Below are positions 52,145-64,000 of a stretch of 64,000 nucleotides of DNA, in pieces (position 1 is the first letter of the stretch; each line of letters opens with the position of its first letter). The translations under genes and the position numbers were made by a program. The DNA lies in the NCBI GenBank assembly GCA_025738555.1, contig JAOVFP010000013.1, positions 1,860,001-1,924,000 on the forward strand. The letters are read 5' to 3'. The notes below the pieces were generated by a model. That model was not told where the DNA came from. It did no database searches and saw only the letters and a list, made by a program, of their open reading frames with translations. This DNA comes from Cyathus striatus. Taxonomy: Eukaryota > Basidiomycota > Agaricomycetes > Agaricales > Nidulariaceae.

Positions 52145-54684
52145 TTACCGTTTCTTTGGTTTAACCGAGTCAGCTGTGTTGTCCAACCCTCGCTTAGCCC
52201 CCGCAAACACAGGAAGTGGGCCGACTTGACAAAAAACCCAAGTCACATCCTCAACAGCATCCCAAAGCTGTGTTACTGAGTCGTCTGGTGCGTGTTGCAC
52301 CGCAATAATCCACCATGACAACGACACAATGACGCAGCATAAACCTAGTGGCCCCCCACGGAACAAAGAGTCCCATTGACAACCGGCCGATGGAGATAAC
52401 TTGAGAAGATTACCGCATTCAGAAATGCGCCATTGAGGCTGAATTGAAGACCACCATGCCATCCATGAAATTCGAACTCAGCTGCTGTAACAGGTGGTAC
52501 AGCCTTCACGCTTCAGTGGTTTTTTATCCACCACGCAACTTCCTTAGGGCAGTTCTTGGTAGGGAAAGCCTGTGATAAATTAGTTATCATATTAAAGTAT
52601 ATACTATTAAATCATTAATAACTTACAATAATGTCAGGCATCTTTAGTTCAAATGCTTTCCATTCCGAAACGAGGGCTATCCAACGTGAGTCTGATGACA
52701 CAGTCCACAGGTATTCGTGATACTGGTGCGCATAGTCGGGTAGAGAGGTGATGTCGTCACCACTTGTAACCGAGGTAATACCACCAGCCGAATTAGGTAT
52801 CTCACGCCTATAATGAAAGTTAGAAGCCATACATTTATATTAAAAATGAGCAACATACGGCATACGGTTGCACTCACTTTGAGCCGGCCCTGGCATACCT
52901 GCACGAATGTTCAACACTTCTTGATCCTGGATTGATGGGCAAGTTGGAATGCTTGAGATTCGAATTAGACAGAAAATGACAGACAAGATAAGTGAAATGA
53001 AGTACCTGGCAGTATCATTTTGAACTACTGCACTTGATCTACACAGACATGTAAGAGTCAATATAGATATAATATTAATGACAACGGAATATACATACCC
53101 CTCTACACTTGCTCCTTTGTTTCCTACAGCGGTACGTCTTGCAGTACATTCTGGCCCGTCTCTGTTGGAGACACCGTCAGAGCATTCATTTCCAACATCG
53201 CTTTTTGACATATAATTGATATGTCAGTATATGTACAAGGTAATGATGTAGTGAATAAACCTTACCTGTTATCCCCAGTAGAATTGTCTCTTATGCGCTC
53301 AGATCTGCGCTGAGCTGTGGCTTCACTGGAAGCACTGACCTCCTTCGATGACTTCTTCAGTTTTCTGACTCGCTTGGTCTTCTTGCTTCTACCAGGTATC
53401 CTGTTCAGATCCATGGGTTCAATCACTCGAGCCGAGTCTCCATTACGTTCTTCATCATTCTCATCAACACTCTGCCCTCCCTTGTTACCTCCACCCCCGC
53501 CTTCACCTCGTTCTCCTTCACTGCTCTCAGCCTGTCCCTCAGAGGTTGGAGTAACAGAGCGAATGTCACTTGTAGCAAGACTTCGTGATTGGCATTCTTC
53601 TTCCGCTTTGTGACATTAGTTAGCTCATACGATGACTATAAGATGGTGTAGAAAGGTGTACTCACAAAAGCATGCATAAAGGAAATCGTCGAATTTGTTG
53701 GTGATTTCTGTGTAATTCTTCTTGCCCATCCATGACTCCCAGTTGTCTCCATTGCTGTCTTTTCCATAGTGGACGCTGGGTTGGCAAGTGAGTAACCAAT
53801 ATCCAATGAAATAGAATCTTTTGTTAACTTACGATATAGTTTCCATCTTCCCACCACAACGGGGTCGTGGCCCTCCAGATAAGACACTGAATTTCCAACC
53901 TGTGTACTCAGCTAGCTGGGATAGTGCTGCACCGACAGTTGCAGAAATTTTATCTATCGATCTAAACAGTAAATGTAAGTGCTATCGTAATATGGTGTTT
54001 TAAACGATAATATATTGAACTTACATGTCGTAGCGGATGTTTCTGTCCTCATCAGTTTCAGCCTTAGGATCAAACTCACTGCTGCCTCGGCGTCGCATGG
54101 CATGAGCCTCCTCCACCTCTTTCCGAACGTCTTCATCTTCTTTCTCGTAAAGAAATTGCACTAGTGTGTTTTCGACTTCGAAATGTGACTTGTCTGCTTT
54201 GACTCCTGTAGGCAATCTCGACAGGTATAATTGCCATTCATCCTCCATGAGTGGCTCGAGGTAGTCGAAGTACAGGTCAAGGTAGACCTGCCACTGTAGT
54301 AGATTCGGCTTCACATCTTTCTTTGGTCTAAGATCAAGAAGACCTCGCATCGCAGAGGTGGTCGTGCGAGTATGGTTTCGGAACCACCTACTCAGCTGCT
54401 AAAATATGGTGAAGACATTGATCATAATCCTTTTAATTTCTACATGTTAAACTTACTTTGCATTGTTTCCTCCACTTTTCGGTCTTCACATTCGAACCCC
54501 ACTCATTCTTCTCTAGCCTGCTAGGTTTCGGCATTCCCCACTCGAGAAGGTAGTTGTTGTACAGCTTTGCGAACCAGGCTGTCATTGTCCCACTCTTGCC
54601 AGCCTCCTTGGCTTCAAGAAAACCAGGAATTCTTGCTTTAAGCCATTTACGTTGTTTCGGGGTGGCCCACGAGCGCTTGGTCAT
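52145..54684 (-). CDS. Ten-exon gene of an uncharacterised Agaricomycete protein family (KDZ cargo)
   Basis: Exons on minus: 54684-54457, 54398-54025, 53961-53833, 53775-53666, 53605-53266, 53200-53099, 53038-53006, 52951-52859, 52807-52627 and 52569-52145. Introns are mostly 50-65 bp with GTAAGT-like donors. The first nine exons sum to exactly 530 codons. The start reads MTKRSWATPKQRKWLKARIP; later come LSRWFRNHTR, a TGWKFSVLSGGP-containing segment, a Ser/Lys-rich middle region and a Trp-rich end (WMAWWSSIQPQW, VEDVTWVFCQV). The order matches a protein family I know only as abundant hypothetical proteins in mushroom genomes; function is unknown. The last exon carries TGA at 52513-52515 (probably from CGA) and a frameshift near 52470, so the C-terminus is damaged. 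Confidence 0.7.
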
Positions 54685-54689
54685 GATCG

Positions 54690-56960
54690 GTTACGACAAC
54701 GTTTAAAGGCTTCAGAATGTCAGAACGGTTAAATGATGGAGAGTGGAAGGAATACCTATGAACTTGGTGGGGGTAGAGGTCAAGCATAGTACGTGGCAGA
54801 GCACCAGAATTTATGAGGCCAAGGAAACACTAGTGTTTGTTTGAGGGATTTTTCGGTTCCTGTTCGATAATGGGCCAGCGTAATTCAACTAAATTATTCA
54901 ACGACATATTTGAATCATCACACTAACGGCTACAAGTTAATACAATTTTGAGTCATACAAATTACCTGATTGGTTTCATTCATCATCTCCCAAGCACGAT
55001 TTGAGGGTGATTTTGAAATTAGTGCTAGTAGTTACTGACTCACATGAGCTCTATAAGACACAACTGGTACATCCCTTGGTATGCCGCTCCGAATGGGAAA
55101 TTAATCGCTGTACTCTAGTTCAGTTGCTGTAGGGAAGGGGGTGCTGTAGTCTACCGTTTTTCTTCCATTTTCCGCATTTTCATTGTACAATTTTGTTCTC
55201 AGGTATAATTAAATGTTCTTAAATGTTATAATAACAACAAAATAGTCTTAAATCGACCTACAAGGTATGTCTTTTCACGAAATGTTTCGTTTGAACGGCA
55301 TTTCCCACGATTTCCTATGCCTGATCAAGGTGCTTTGGAACAATCATACAACACATTCAGTCCACCTTTAAACTTTCTTCAGCCTTACTATCTAATATCT
55401 TGTCTAGAGACCTATATGGCAAGCTATTATTCACATTTATCTCAAGTTATTCATTATAAATTCTTTTTCAGCTTGAAAAGGTATGAAGAGCCTAAAATTG
55501 AATAATGAATGGAGAACCGAAAGATGCTACGCCACTGTACTTTTGCTTTACATATGCATATTTATGTGTTTCAAGTGTGGTTATAAGTACATGGCAGGCA
55601 AGCGTTGAGTTTATCCAGTCCATGGGCGAAAGCGTCGAGGTGTGCTACATAGAGGAAACGGTATGAGACATACATAGTATTTGTATGTGTTCAATTACAT
55701 ACTAGCTCGTCACGCAAAACTATGGGTTCGTACAGTTGACTCCAACCAAGGCCATTTCTCCTTAGTAGTTTTTGAACACCGCAAACTTATATTCCAGGCT
55801 CAATACAGACTTTATATGGCAGGACTTGTCAATGATAGAATGAGTCATCACAAACGTACTGGACCGTCATCCATCTCTGCAATAAAAGATTGGATGCTCT
55901 CACTACTGGAGACAAGCTGGAGATCGATTTCAGCCTTTTCAGGCTATATAATTGTGATAATTAGTACATATAAATAATATAGCAGTACATAATCACACAT
56001 AAGAAGATCCAATATACTCAAAATATGAAAGAGTAGAGCTGAATAAAGTCTGAAGGTGAACCAAAATGCGCTGTAGTAAGACTACTCTAAAGTACATCAG
56101 CCAGGCACCAATAAAGACACCGGGCTAATGTAAAGCTTTTAACTTCCATAGTCCTTCTTCCTCAACTTCGTTTCGAATTCTACATTTGTTATATTTTGGA
56201 AGTCAAACTTGCACCATCCAAGGTGTAATATAAAATACATGTTCACTCCTAAGGGGCACTTTCACTGAGGTACTAGCGCATACATGGAGGTAAGATTATG
56301 GTTACTATAATCTAATGATTCATAAATAGATGTCACGAGTAAGTACAGCCAATTCTCTTCTATGCCTCATTTTCCGCTTCATGCTGCATCTGACATCATG
56401 TTCAAACACTGAATTCAGGGTAGTACAGTAAAATATTATACCTCAACATTTGACACCCAGCATCTATACCTGTTGGTCGCTCAACTCACACAGCCAAGAT
56501 ATCATACAATGCATCTCATCTCTCAAGGGGTACGTACTGTCACTGGGCAATTATTTGTGAGTCTTCGACTCAATACGGATTTGTTGCTCAATATTGTAAG
56601 CTAATCCATTCGTAGGCCAGACTTAAATGGTAAGCACAACCATGCCTATCATATCCACTTTCACAACTGACACGGTCAAATCGGATCTAGATCAAGCTCG
56701 GCCTAGAGATGACATGTAATATTTTCAGGACTAAATTTATTTCCGTTTTTGCTTATGCTAACCAAGTAATGGTGATAGTCTATGGTAATTGGTGTATATA
56801 AATAGTACCCTAGCTGCCCCAGGGATCTTTACGCGCACCTATCTGCTGTGCTGCGAGCGAGAAATTTAACTAATACTTAAGAGGACTTTAATTAAACCAC
56901 GTAATTGCATTACTAAGGCTTCATCATCGGAATCGTTCGAGTTGTTATCATTATTACCTC
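54690..56960. other. Long stretch without a recognised gene
   Basis: It includes the upstream region of the minus-strand gene. Frames at 55317-55505 and 55681-55977 have no recognisable motif and no convincing splice partners. No repeats or RNA genes were seen. Confidence 0.4.
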
Positions 56961-57690
56961 ATGAACTGGAGCACATTGGAACATGAGCAGGATCAAGAAA
57001 CAGAAGAGCAGGAACATGCTCGGAGACGAGATGAAGTGGAATCGGCTGGGCATCCGCATACTCCGGACCTACTAATTTGGGAATGTCTATTCACTCCAAT
57101 TCGAACACTTCTTCAGGAGGACATAGTGGATCGCCTCTATTGCAAATTATTGATTTATCACAGCAGGAGAAGATCGATTGTCAACTTTGCATGATGCCGT
57201 TCCATTGCTGACCAATCAAGTGTCATCGGCGGTATCATTTACGTCGACTCTTGAAGCACAACACACCGCCACACAGAAAAAGATCCTTATTCTTGAGGGT
57301 AAAGTCGAACCACCAGAACGTATTATGTGCAAAGTAAGAGCAGAGAAAACCTGTGTAGCTGAAGCTAAGGAATCTCGTCTCCAGTTTGAAGAGGATTGGA
57401 AAATTCCTCTCGAAGGATCAAGTTCACTCCAATGCTCAGGAGAGAGAGTCTCTTATGCAACCCTTATGGCCCTCATTAGTAATTACCACATGGATAAATC
57501 GGTAGAAGGACAACGGTCATCTACTGGTGAAGAATAAGTGCAGGAATGCGAGCGACTAAGCAAAGCTCATGAGGAGTGGGAGATGAAGGCGAAATTGGTA
57601 GATGTGGGATGGAAGGTCCATGAATAAGCAAACGCAATGTGCATGAGAACTGCATGCGATGGGAAATGAGGTGGTGAGGCTGCGTAGTAG
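56961..57690 (+). pseudogene. Coiled-coil gene relic
   Basis: Two offset frames are joined near 57180: an acidic N-terminal segment (EHEQDQETEEQEHARRRDEV) and a helical Glu/Lys/Gln-rich segment from 57178. The second frame continues past TAA at 57535 with further charged helix (ECERLSKAHEEWEMKAKL) to another TAA near 57625. Composition resembles coiled-coil proteins of mobile elements. No homologous family is recognised. Confidence 0.4.
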
Positions 57691-57699
57691 CAATGGACA

Positions 57700-58587
57700 T
57701 AGGCTAGTTACACCTCCCAGTTCATGAAGTCAGAGTTCAGATTCTGAATGGTATTGCCAGAGAAAAGAGAATACCTCATCAAGGTCAAGATAAAGAGGTC
57801 GTTCATGGTCCCATTCACATCACATAGGAGGTGGTGAGGGCGATAAGGAGCACACTTTAGATGCAGACACAGACACGACGCTTGCATCTGAAGATAATGC
57901 CAAGAGCGGCGGTGCCATCCGAACATGGCTTCTTCTCTCCAATATGTGCATTTATCACTGGGTCAGAATCGCTAGAAGGGAAAAAAAAGGAATTATGCGA
58001 AGTAATATGATCAGCTACACAGCGTGCTCATTATGACGATGACAGCAGTGAGGTGGTGAGTATATGGTAATGCTCAATGAGAGGACAACTTACATCGAGG
58101 TCAGAATGTAGCAAAGTGATGTGTCTAATCGATGCAGCAGATGAGCACTGTGACACAGGTGAAAGTCCGGAGTAAAGAATATATGTGAGAGTTCATAAAT
58201 AGCAATGGTAGGAAATGAGCTTCGCTTGTGTCTTCATTATTACCGAATGGTGAGAATAACAGCCATTCTAAACTCTTCGGTCTTCAGTAGACAGCTTCAA
58301 TGCACACATACATTGGCAGGTTGAATACACACTGACTACTTATGTGCTTCACCCCACTAATATATTGTTCCACCCTATTTTTAGTTAGTGTTAGTACATG
58401 GGGCTGTTCTTATGAATGCCTTGTGATCGACTGCGTGCTGGTTCTTCAATTGATTAAGAGTGGTTCATATCGGCATTTCGTGACATCGTAAACCCGATAG
58501 CATAGATAAGTAACACTTTTGAATACAATGTTCCTTTGCTCTCTTCTTTCTTGCTTTCTCACCATCACTCACTGTTTACAGCCTTAA
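57700..58587. other. 5' flank of the KDZ transposase gene
   Basis: Non-coding, with multiple stops in all frames. It should include the promoter of the transposase gene; no clear TATA box is closer than 150 bp to the ATG at 58588. Confidence 0.4.
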
Positions 58588-61500
58588 ATGCCTCCCAAGC
58601 GCCGTCGTGGTTCTGGAAATACTACTGAAGCATCAAGCACTGCTCAAAAATGTTCCCGACGTTCATCAAATGCTGCATCATCTAATATTTCAGTTCAACA
58701 TCGTCATGTTGTAAGATCTAGGGCTGAGGCTGAAAGTAGTTCACATCAAATTAAGTCAAGTCAGTCTATGGAGAACACTAGCTCTAATGCAGCTAGTAGT
58801 ACATCAAACTTTACATCATTTTCAGTTACAGAGAGCCAAGGCAGGAGAAAATTACAAAAAGAGTCACAGAGAATGCGTGAAGTTGAACATTCTGTAGTAA
58901 AAGAGACTACACCACAGAATGCAGAGCAATCACCTTCTGAAATGTTGACTTTCCACAATGAAGAGCCTTTATTGACTGTGCCTGATCAAGATCAATCTAC
59001 AAAATCTAAGCCAAAACGTAACCAGAAGTCATCAGTGAGTACATTAAATCTGGTAGTATACATATTCTGATTAGTTATACAGGAAAAACTAAAGGAATGG
59101 GTAAATTTAAGACAATTATTTCTGGATGAGCTCCTTCGCCATGATGGCAAGGGTGAATATGTTAGTGAAGACAAATGTTTTGCATGTAAAAATGAAATTG
59201 GTTACTACAAGTGTAAAGATTGCTTTCATGGCAGCCTACTTAAATGCAAATATTGTATGATACAAGAACATGCTCATTTGCCACTTCACCGAATTGAGGT
59301 AAGATTATTTTTGCATTATTAATGGTATATTTTATTTATTAGTTACAATCAATCCAGATATGGAATGGACTGTATTTTGAAAAGGAATCACTAGAAAATA
59401 TAGGACTTAATGTTCAACTTGGACATGGAGGAGCAGAGTGCTCAAAGGCAGCTGGTGCCACTGTTAAAATTGTGGTTGTTGATACTACTGGAGTTCATAT
59501 TGTTTCAGCCTCATTCTGTGATTGCAAAGTTCAACCTATTCCACGATATATACAATTATTGAGAGCTGGTTGGTTTCCAGCTACTTTTGCTTGACCTCAA
59601 ACTGTGTTTACTTTTGAATGCCTTGAAACATTTCATGAACTAACATTGCAAGCAAAAACAACTTTGTATGACTGGTATCACACACTGTGCAGAAAAACTG
59701 ATAAGTGTAAATTGAAAGATGATATAGTAAGTAATAATTTAAAATAAATAAAACTGGCAACCAATACTATAAATTCTAGAGCCGCTACAATGAATTTAGA
59801 ACTGTTATGAGAATGTGGCGAATTCTTTTCATGTGCAAGTGTGGTGGTAGAGGTCAATTCACTGAAGGTATTGCAGGAACAAAAAATGGAGAATTGACAG
59901 TTGAATGTCCAGCATGTCCCCATCCTGGGAAAAATCTTCCTGATGACTGGAAAAATGCTGAACTATTCAAGTATGTATATTTTTTTTTTGTTAAATTATT
60001 AAATCACTATTAATTCATTTTATAGGTTTCTATATATCATGTATTTAGCAATTGATGCTAATTTCAAGTTAAGCTGCAAGGAATGTGGCATTGAGGATAT
60101 AGAGCTTATGCCTGGTTGGGGGCCTTTTGTTGAGGAAAAAGCTTACCAAACACACCTTGAAAGTTACATTGACAACCCTGAAGTATGTTTTTTATCTGTT
60201 TATTTATATAGTACTCATGTATGTTGTAACAGATTAATACTTGTACTTCAGAACATGATGCAATTCTTCAGGCTGGAATACGCTCTGCTCCAGGTCATTC
60301 AGTGACAGGAACAGCACTAGTAATTTGCTCAAGGCATTCTTTTATTCGCAATAATGGAGCAGGTGATTTACAAAAAGGAGAAAGGCAAGTAAATATTATT
60401 ATATACAACTACAAAGACCTTATTTACTAAATCAACAGGTATTGCAATATTGATTATATCTTGCTCTCAACACTTGTTGGTTTTGTTCTCCCATGGATAG
60501 TGATCACTTATGACATTGGATGTCAATGGTCAAAAAATCTAAGACAACGAATAAACACATATCCTGAGTCTATGAGAATTTCTCCTAATGCAAAAATTGA
60601 TGTTGCTGTTCCATCCTGGCATATTAATGGTCATGGAGACTCATGCCGTAGCAACTTTTCATTAGCTTATCTGCCTGGGGCTGGAAGAACTTGTGGAGAG
60701 GAAGTTGAAACTACCTGGTCAAGTAGTAACCACCTTCGTCCTAGTACAAGGGAAATGGGGCCTGCTGCTCGGCATGAAGTATTAAATGACCAGTGGAGTT
60801 CATGGAATTATCAAAAGTTGGTTGGCTTAAGTGTGTATTACCTTCTTTGTTGCTTTAATTGATGACTAAGTAATTACTACAGGAAAGCATTTTATAAGAC
60901 ACTATAGTGAGGCTATATTAATGAGTGCAAAGCAGAAAGAGATTTTTGATAAATTTAATGACACATTTGTGCCATCTGTTACTGCAAAATGGGAATCACA
61001 AATAATAGCTTGGAATGAGAATCATATGAACCCAAATCCATATGATGAACCAGAATGCAGTAAGTTATGTTCTTATATTAAAAACAGAACTAATATTCTG
61101 ATAGATGTTACTTTGCAAGATGTTAGACTTCAGCTCATGCATGAGGAAGCAGAAGATGTCAATAAGGGAATTACTCCACAACATAATATATCTCTGACCA
61201 AATTTTTGTGGCTTGCATTTGAGTTAGAGGAGCAACAGTAAGTCAAAATCTCTATAAATATATGTATGCTTATAAAATTTATTAGATATGCACTTAAAAC
61301 AGAAATTTCAAAGCTGGAAAATGACTTAACATCCAAACAGAAAGCTGATGTTTGAGATAAACACATTTCACTTACAATTCGAATTAAAAAATGGCAAAAA
61401 GTTCAGCTAATATATATGCCAGAAGTGGCACATCTAGTAGCTTCTGAATCAATAGATGCATTGGAGATATCTGATGGTGATGATGAGGATGATAATGGTA

Positions 61501-62393
61501 TTAAAGCAGAGCTACTTCCATTGCACCTTCCATCATCTCTTCCAATTGAACTGCAAGCTACTTCATCTACACAGAAAGTAGCCAACTATGAACTCAAATT
61601 AAGGCTAGCACAGGCTGAAGATGCATTGGTAGATATTCGGCGTTATTTGCGTGTGATTTCAACATTATGGTATTTTAAACAATTGAATACATCAGGTACA
61701 GGGAATAAGCCAAATACATGTATCAGAACATTGTATTATAAATTTAAGACCAGAGTACAATTTGCTGCTGATAGATATCGAATGGCACGAGCTGCAGTAG
61801 CTGCACTGAATCCTAATGGAAGCTGGCAGTTATATTTATTGCCTCTTAAAACTCAGGATATTCGAGGACCAGGAAAAGAGCCAGATGATATATCTAGTAG
61901 TGGAAGATTTGAAATGTCATGGATATGGCTTGCATTACATCCTTCCTCAAAAAGTGATAACAGTTCAAATGAAATCAGTGATAGTCTTAGAGTTGAATGG
62001 GCAAAAGCACGTGCTAGGCGAGACAGATGGTCTGAGGAAGTAGACATTCTTAGAGAAGAGATGAGATGTGTTATCATGTACCTTGAGTGGAAGGAAAACT
62101 GGTGGAAAAGCATCAGCAGTAAAAGAAATTATGAAAATATTACAGGATATGATATAAGACAAGGTGTCACAGCATATGCTTTAAAGCAAGCATCAATTTG
62201 TAAAATGCTGGCACAGAGCTGTGCTGAATGCTGGCTACCTGCTGTAAATTCTGATAATTACACAGCAGATTGGTCTGAAAGATATATCACTTCAACTAAT
62301 ATTGTATCAGAGGATGCCCAATCACACTCAATGCATTCTGATGGTGAAAATAGTGATAATAGTGATGATGACTGGCAGGATGAATACAGCTGA
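58588..62393 (+). CDS. KDZ transposase with CxC2 cysteine cluster (9 exons, two stop codons)
   Basis: Exons: 58588-59034, 59083-59298, 59343-59726, 59780-59970, 60026-60182, 60233-60384, 60439-60830, 60883-61237 and 61286-62393, all in phase, 1133 codons. Residues 1-149 are Ser-rich and basic. The CxC2 cluster follows (CFACKNEIGYYKCKDC, then LKCKYCMIQEHAHLPLH, about 180-220), and later a CPACPHPGKNLPDDW motif. Catalytic segments are YLAIDANFKL (Asp about 423), YDIGCQWSKN (Asp about 541), SWHINGHGDSC and TCGEEVETTW (Glu about 603-606). The tail is acidic (SDNSDDDWQDEYS). TGA interrupts at 59592-59594 (codon 305) and 61353-61355 (codon 788). Intron 6 has a GC donor (GCAAGT). It would cut and move the surrounding element. 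Confidence 0.9.
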
Positions 62394-62650
62394 GATATGT
62401 ACATTTACTCTCATACCTCAACACTTGTTATGCAACATATTTGTCTTTTTACTCCACTTCATACAGAAAAGCTTCAAAAAAAGCATATGCATAGTCATTT
62501 ATTACAAGCACCGCTGATGTGTTATATCAAGTGCATGGACAATTACTGATATAGGTAGTACAATAGTAGTGTAATGTATATAACATATATCAGTTGTACA
62601 AATATATTGATTGGTATAAAACAATGTTTTAAATTGTGATTTGTGATTAC
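62394..62650. other. 3' flank of the transposase gene
   Basis: AT-rich, non-coding sequence between the stop codon and the right repeat arm; it holds the presumed 3' UTR. Confidence 0.5.
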
Positions 62651-64000
62651 AAATATTTATCACTCATTACATCACTTATAAATCCATTAGTACTAATACA
62701 AACCCAAATTGCCACTTACATCACTCAATAATCATTTGTGATCACTTGGTAGTCCATTAGTATAAATGCTAACCCAATGCACCACCTACATTACTCAATG
62801 ATCAATTATGATCACTTACACATCCATTAGTATCAATGGTAACCTAATATACTACTAAAATCAGTCAATGATCACTTATGATCATTCATGAATCCATTAG
62901 TATCAATAGGAACCCAATGTACCACCATAATCCCTCAATGATCACTTATGATCACTTATGAATCTATTAGTATCAATAGTAACCTAGTGTACTACAAAAA
63001 ACACTCAATGATCACTTATGATCACTTATGAATCCATTAGTATCAATAGTAACCCAATATACCATGAAAATCAGTCAATGATCACTTATGATCACTTACA
63101 AATCCATTAGTATCAATAGTAACCCAGTGTACTACAAAAAACACTCAACAATCACTTATGATCACTTACGAATTCATTAGTATCAATAGTAACCCAATAT
63201 ACCATGAAAATCAGTCAATGATCACTTATGATCACTTACAAATCCATTAGTATCAATAGTAACCCAGTGTACTACAAAAAACACTCAACAATCACTTATG
63301 ATCACTTACGAATTCATTAGTATCAATAGTAACCCAATATACCATGAAAATCAGTCAATGATCTCTTATGATCACTTACAAATCCATTAGTATCAATAGT
63401 AACCCAATATACCACAAAAATCACTCAATGATCACTTATGATCACTTATCAATCCATTAGTATTAATAGTAACCCAATATACAACAAAAATCACTCAATG
63501 ATCACTTATGATCACTTATCAATCCATTAGTATCAATAGTAACCCAATATACCACCATAATCACTCAATGATCACTTATGATCATTTATGAATCCATTAG
63601 TATCAATAGTAACCCAATATACCACAAAAATCCTTCAATGATCACTTATGATCACTTATGAATCCATTAGTATCAATAGTAACCTAGTGTACCACAAAAA
63701 TCAGTCAATGATCACTTATGATCACTTATAAATCCATTAGTACCACTAATAGCCCAATATGCCACCTTTATCACCTAATGATCACTTATGATCACTTGAA
63801 AACCCATTAGTACCACTAATAACCCATTACGCCACCTGCATCATCTAATGATCACTTATGATCATTTACAAATCCATTAGAACAAGTTATAGACCATAGA
63901 AACCCATCAGTACTAGTATGCACCCCAATATGCCACCTATATCCCTAAATGATCATTTATGATCACTATTACAATTACTAATAGTATAGAATACTATATA
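62651..64000 (-). repeat. Right arm of KDZ element: 70-bp units
   Basis: About nineteen 70-bp units in inverse orientation to the left arm (AATGATCACTTATGATCACT, AATCCATTAGTATCAATAGT, AACCCAATATACCAC). The inner units are degenerate and the outer units regular. The last about 310 bp match the left terminus (46200-46510) almost exactly. Confidence 0.92.

Larger units (their letters stand above)
46109..64000. mobile_element. Large KDZ DNA transposon (right end just outside window)
   Basis: Left terminus ACATAAGTGTCAGCAAAATA interrupts gypsy integrase. The sequence from 46200 onward is the reverse complement of the sequence from 64000 backward, with about two mismatches in the first 310 bp. The right terminus is thus expected near 64091. 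Both ends continue as about 1.3-1.4 kb of inverted 70-bp repeat arrays. Between them lie a KDZ transposase, a ten-exon gene and a coiled-coil relic. The total is about 18 kb, or about 15.9 kb without the nested hAT-like element B. KDZ elements (Kyakuja-Dileera-Zisupton) are known expansions in Agaricomycetes. Confidence 0.75.

Noticed and set aside
55317..55977. Coding exons between the cargo gene and the coiled-coil relic
   Set aside because: Frames lack conserved motifs and do not join through plausible introns.
46109..64000. A TET/JBP dioxygenase gene, known to accompany KDZ elements in some mushrooms
   Set aside because: No HxD iron-binding core or related motif was found in any frame of the element.

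Overview
The window is a transposon-dense stretch of a filamentous basidiomycete genome, most probably an Agaricomycete. The support is: a KDZ-type transposase with its CxC2 cysteine cluster, Ty3/gypsy chromoviruses, an NB-ARC/TPR NLR-like protein with near-identical repeats, a tyrosine-recombinase fragment of the type dispersed in mushroom genomes, and introns of about 45-60 bp with GTRNGT donors. I see no housekeeping gene. Species cannot be named from this sequence.

Layout. 1-5000: relics (tyrosine recombinase, hAT transposase C-terminus, a TA-flanked MITE, a hAT-like non-autonomous element, a short inverted-repeat element). 5182-10397: one apparently intact three-exon gene for a 1698-residue NB-ARC protein with 27 tandem 42-residue TPRs. 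11603-19583: degraded forward gypsy element 1, interrupted by three insertions. 19584-20918: relic with KDZ-type terminal repeats, holding a solo LTR. 21125-28044: degraded reverse gypsy element 4. 30112-46108: forward gypsy element 2, split by reverse gypsy element 3 (35418-46030, 5-bp target duplication CCCAG). Element 3 carries an antisense gene for a Zn2Cys6-like coiled-coil protein. 46109 to past the window end: an approximately 18-kb DNA transposon whose ends are long inverted arrays of a 70-bp repeat. It encodes a KDZ transposase (58588-62393) and a ten-exon cargo gene of unknown function (54684-52145), and is itself hit by a satellite-filled hAT-like element (46788-48838).

How the parts relate. 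Target-site duplications give an order of events. Element 2 landed first; element 3 inserted into its integrase; the KDZ element also inserted into element 2's integrase; hAT-like element B then inserted into the KDZ left arm. A sister of B, element A, sits in gypsy element 1. Both have the same ends and 8-bp duplications but different internal satellites. Many broken codons are CGA to TGA, and the older segments and the NLR gene are visibly poor in CpG, as expected if methylated CpG decays in this genome. The only genes that may still be functional are the NLR-like gene and, with small lesions, the KDZ transposase, the element 3 accessory gene and the KDZ cargo gene.
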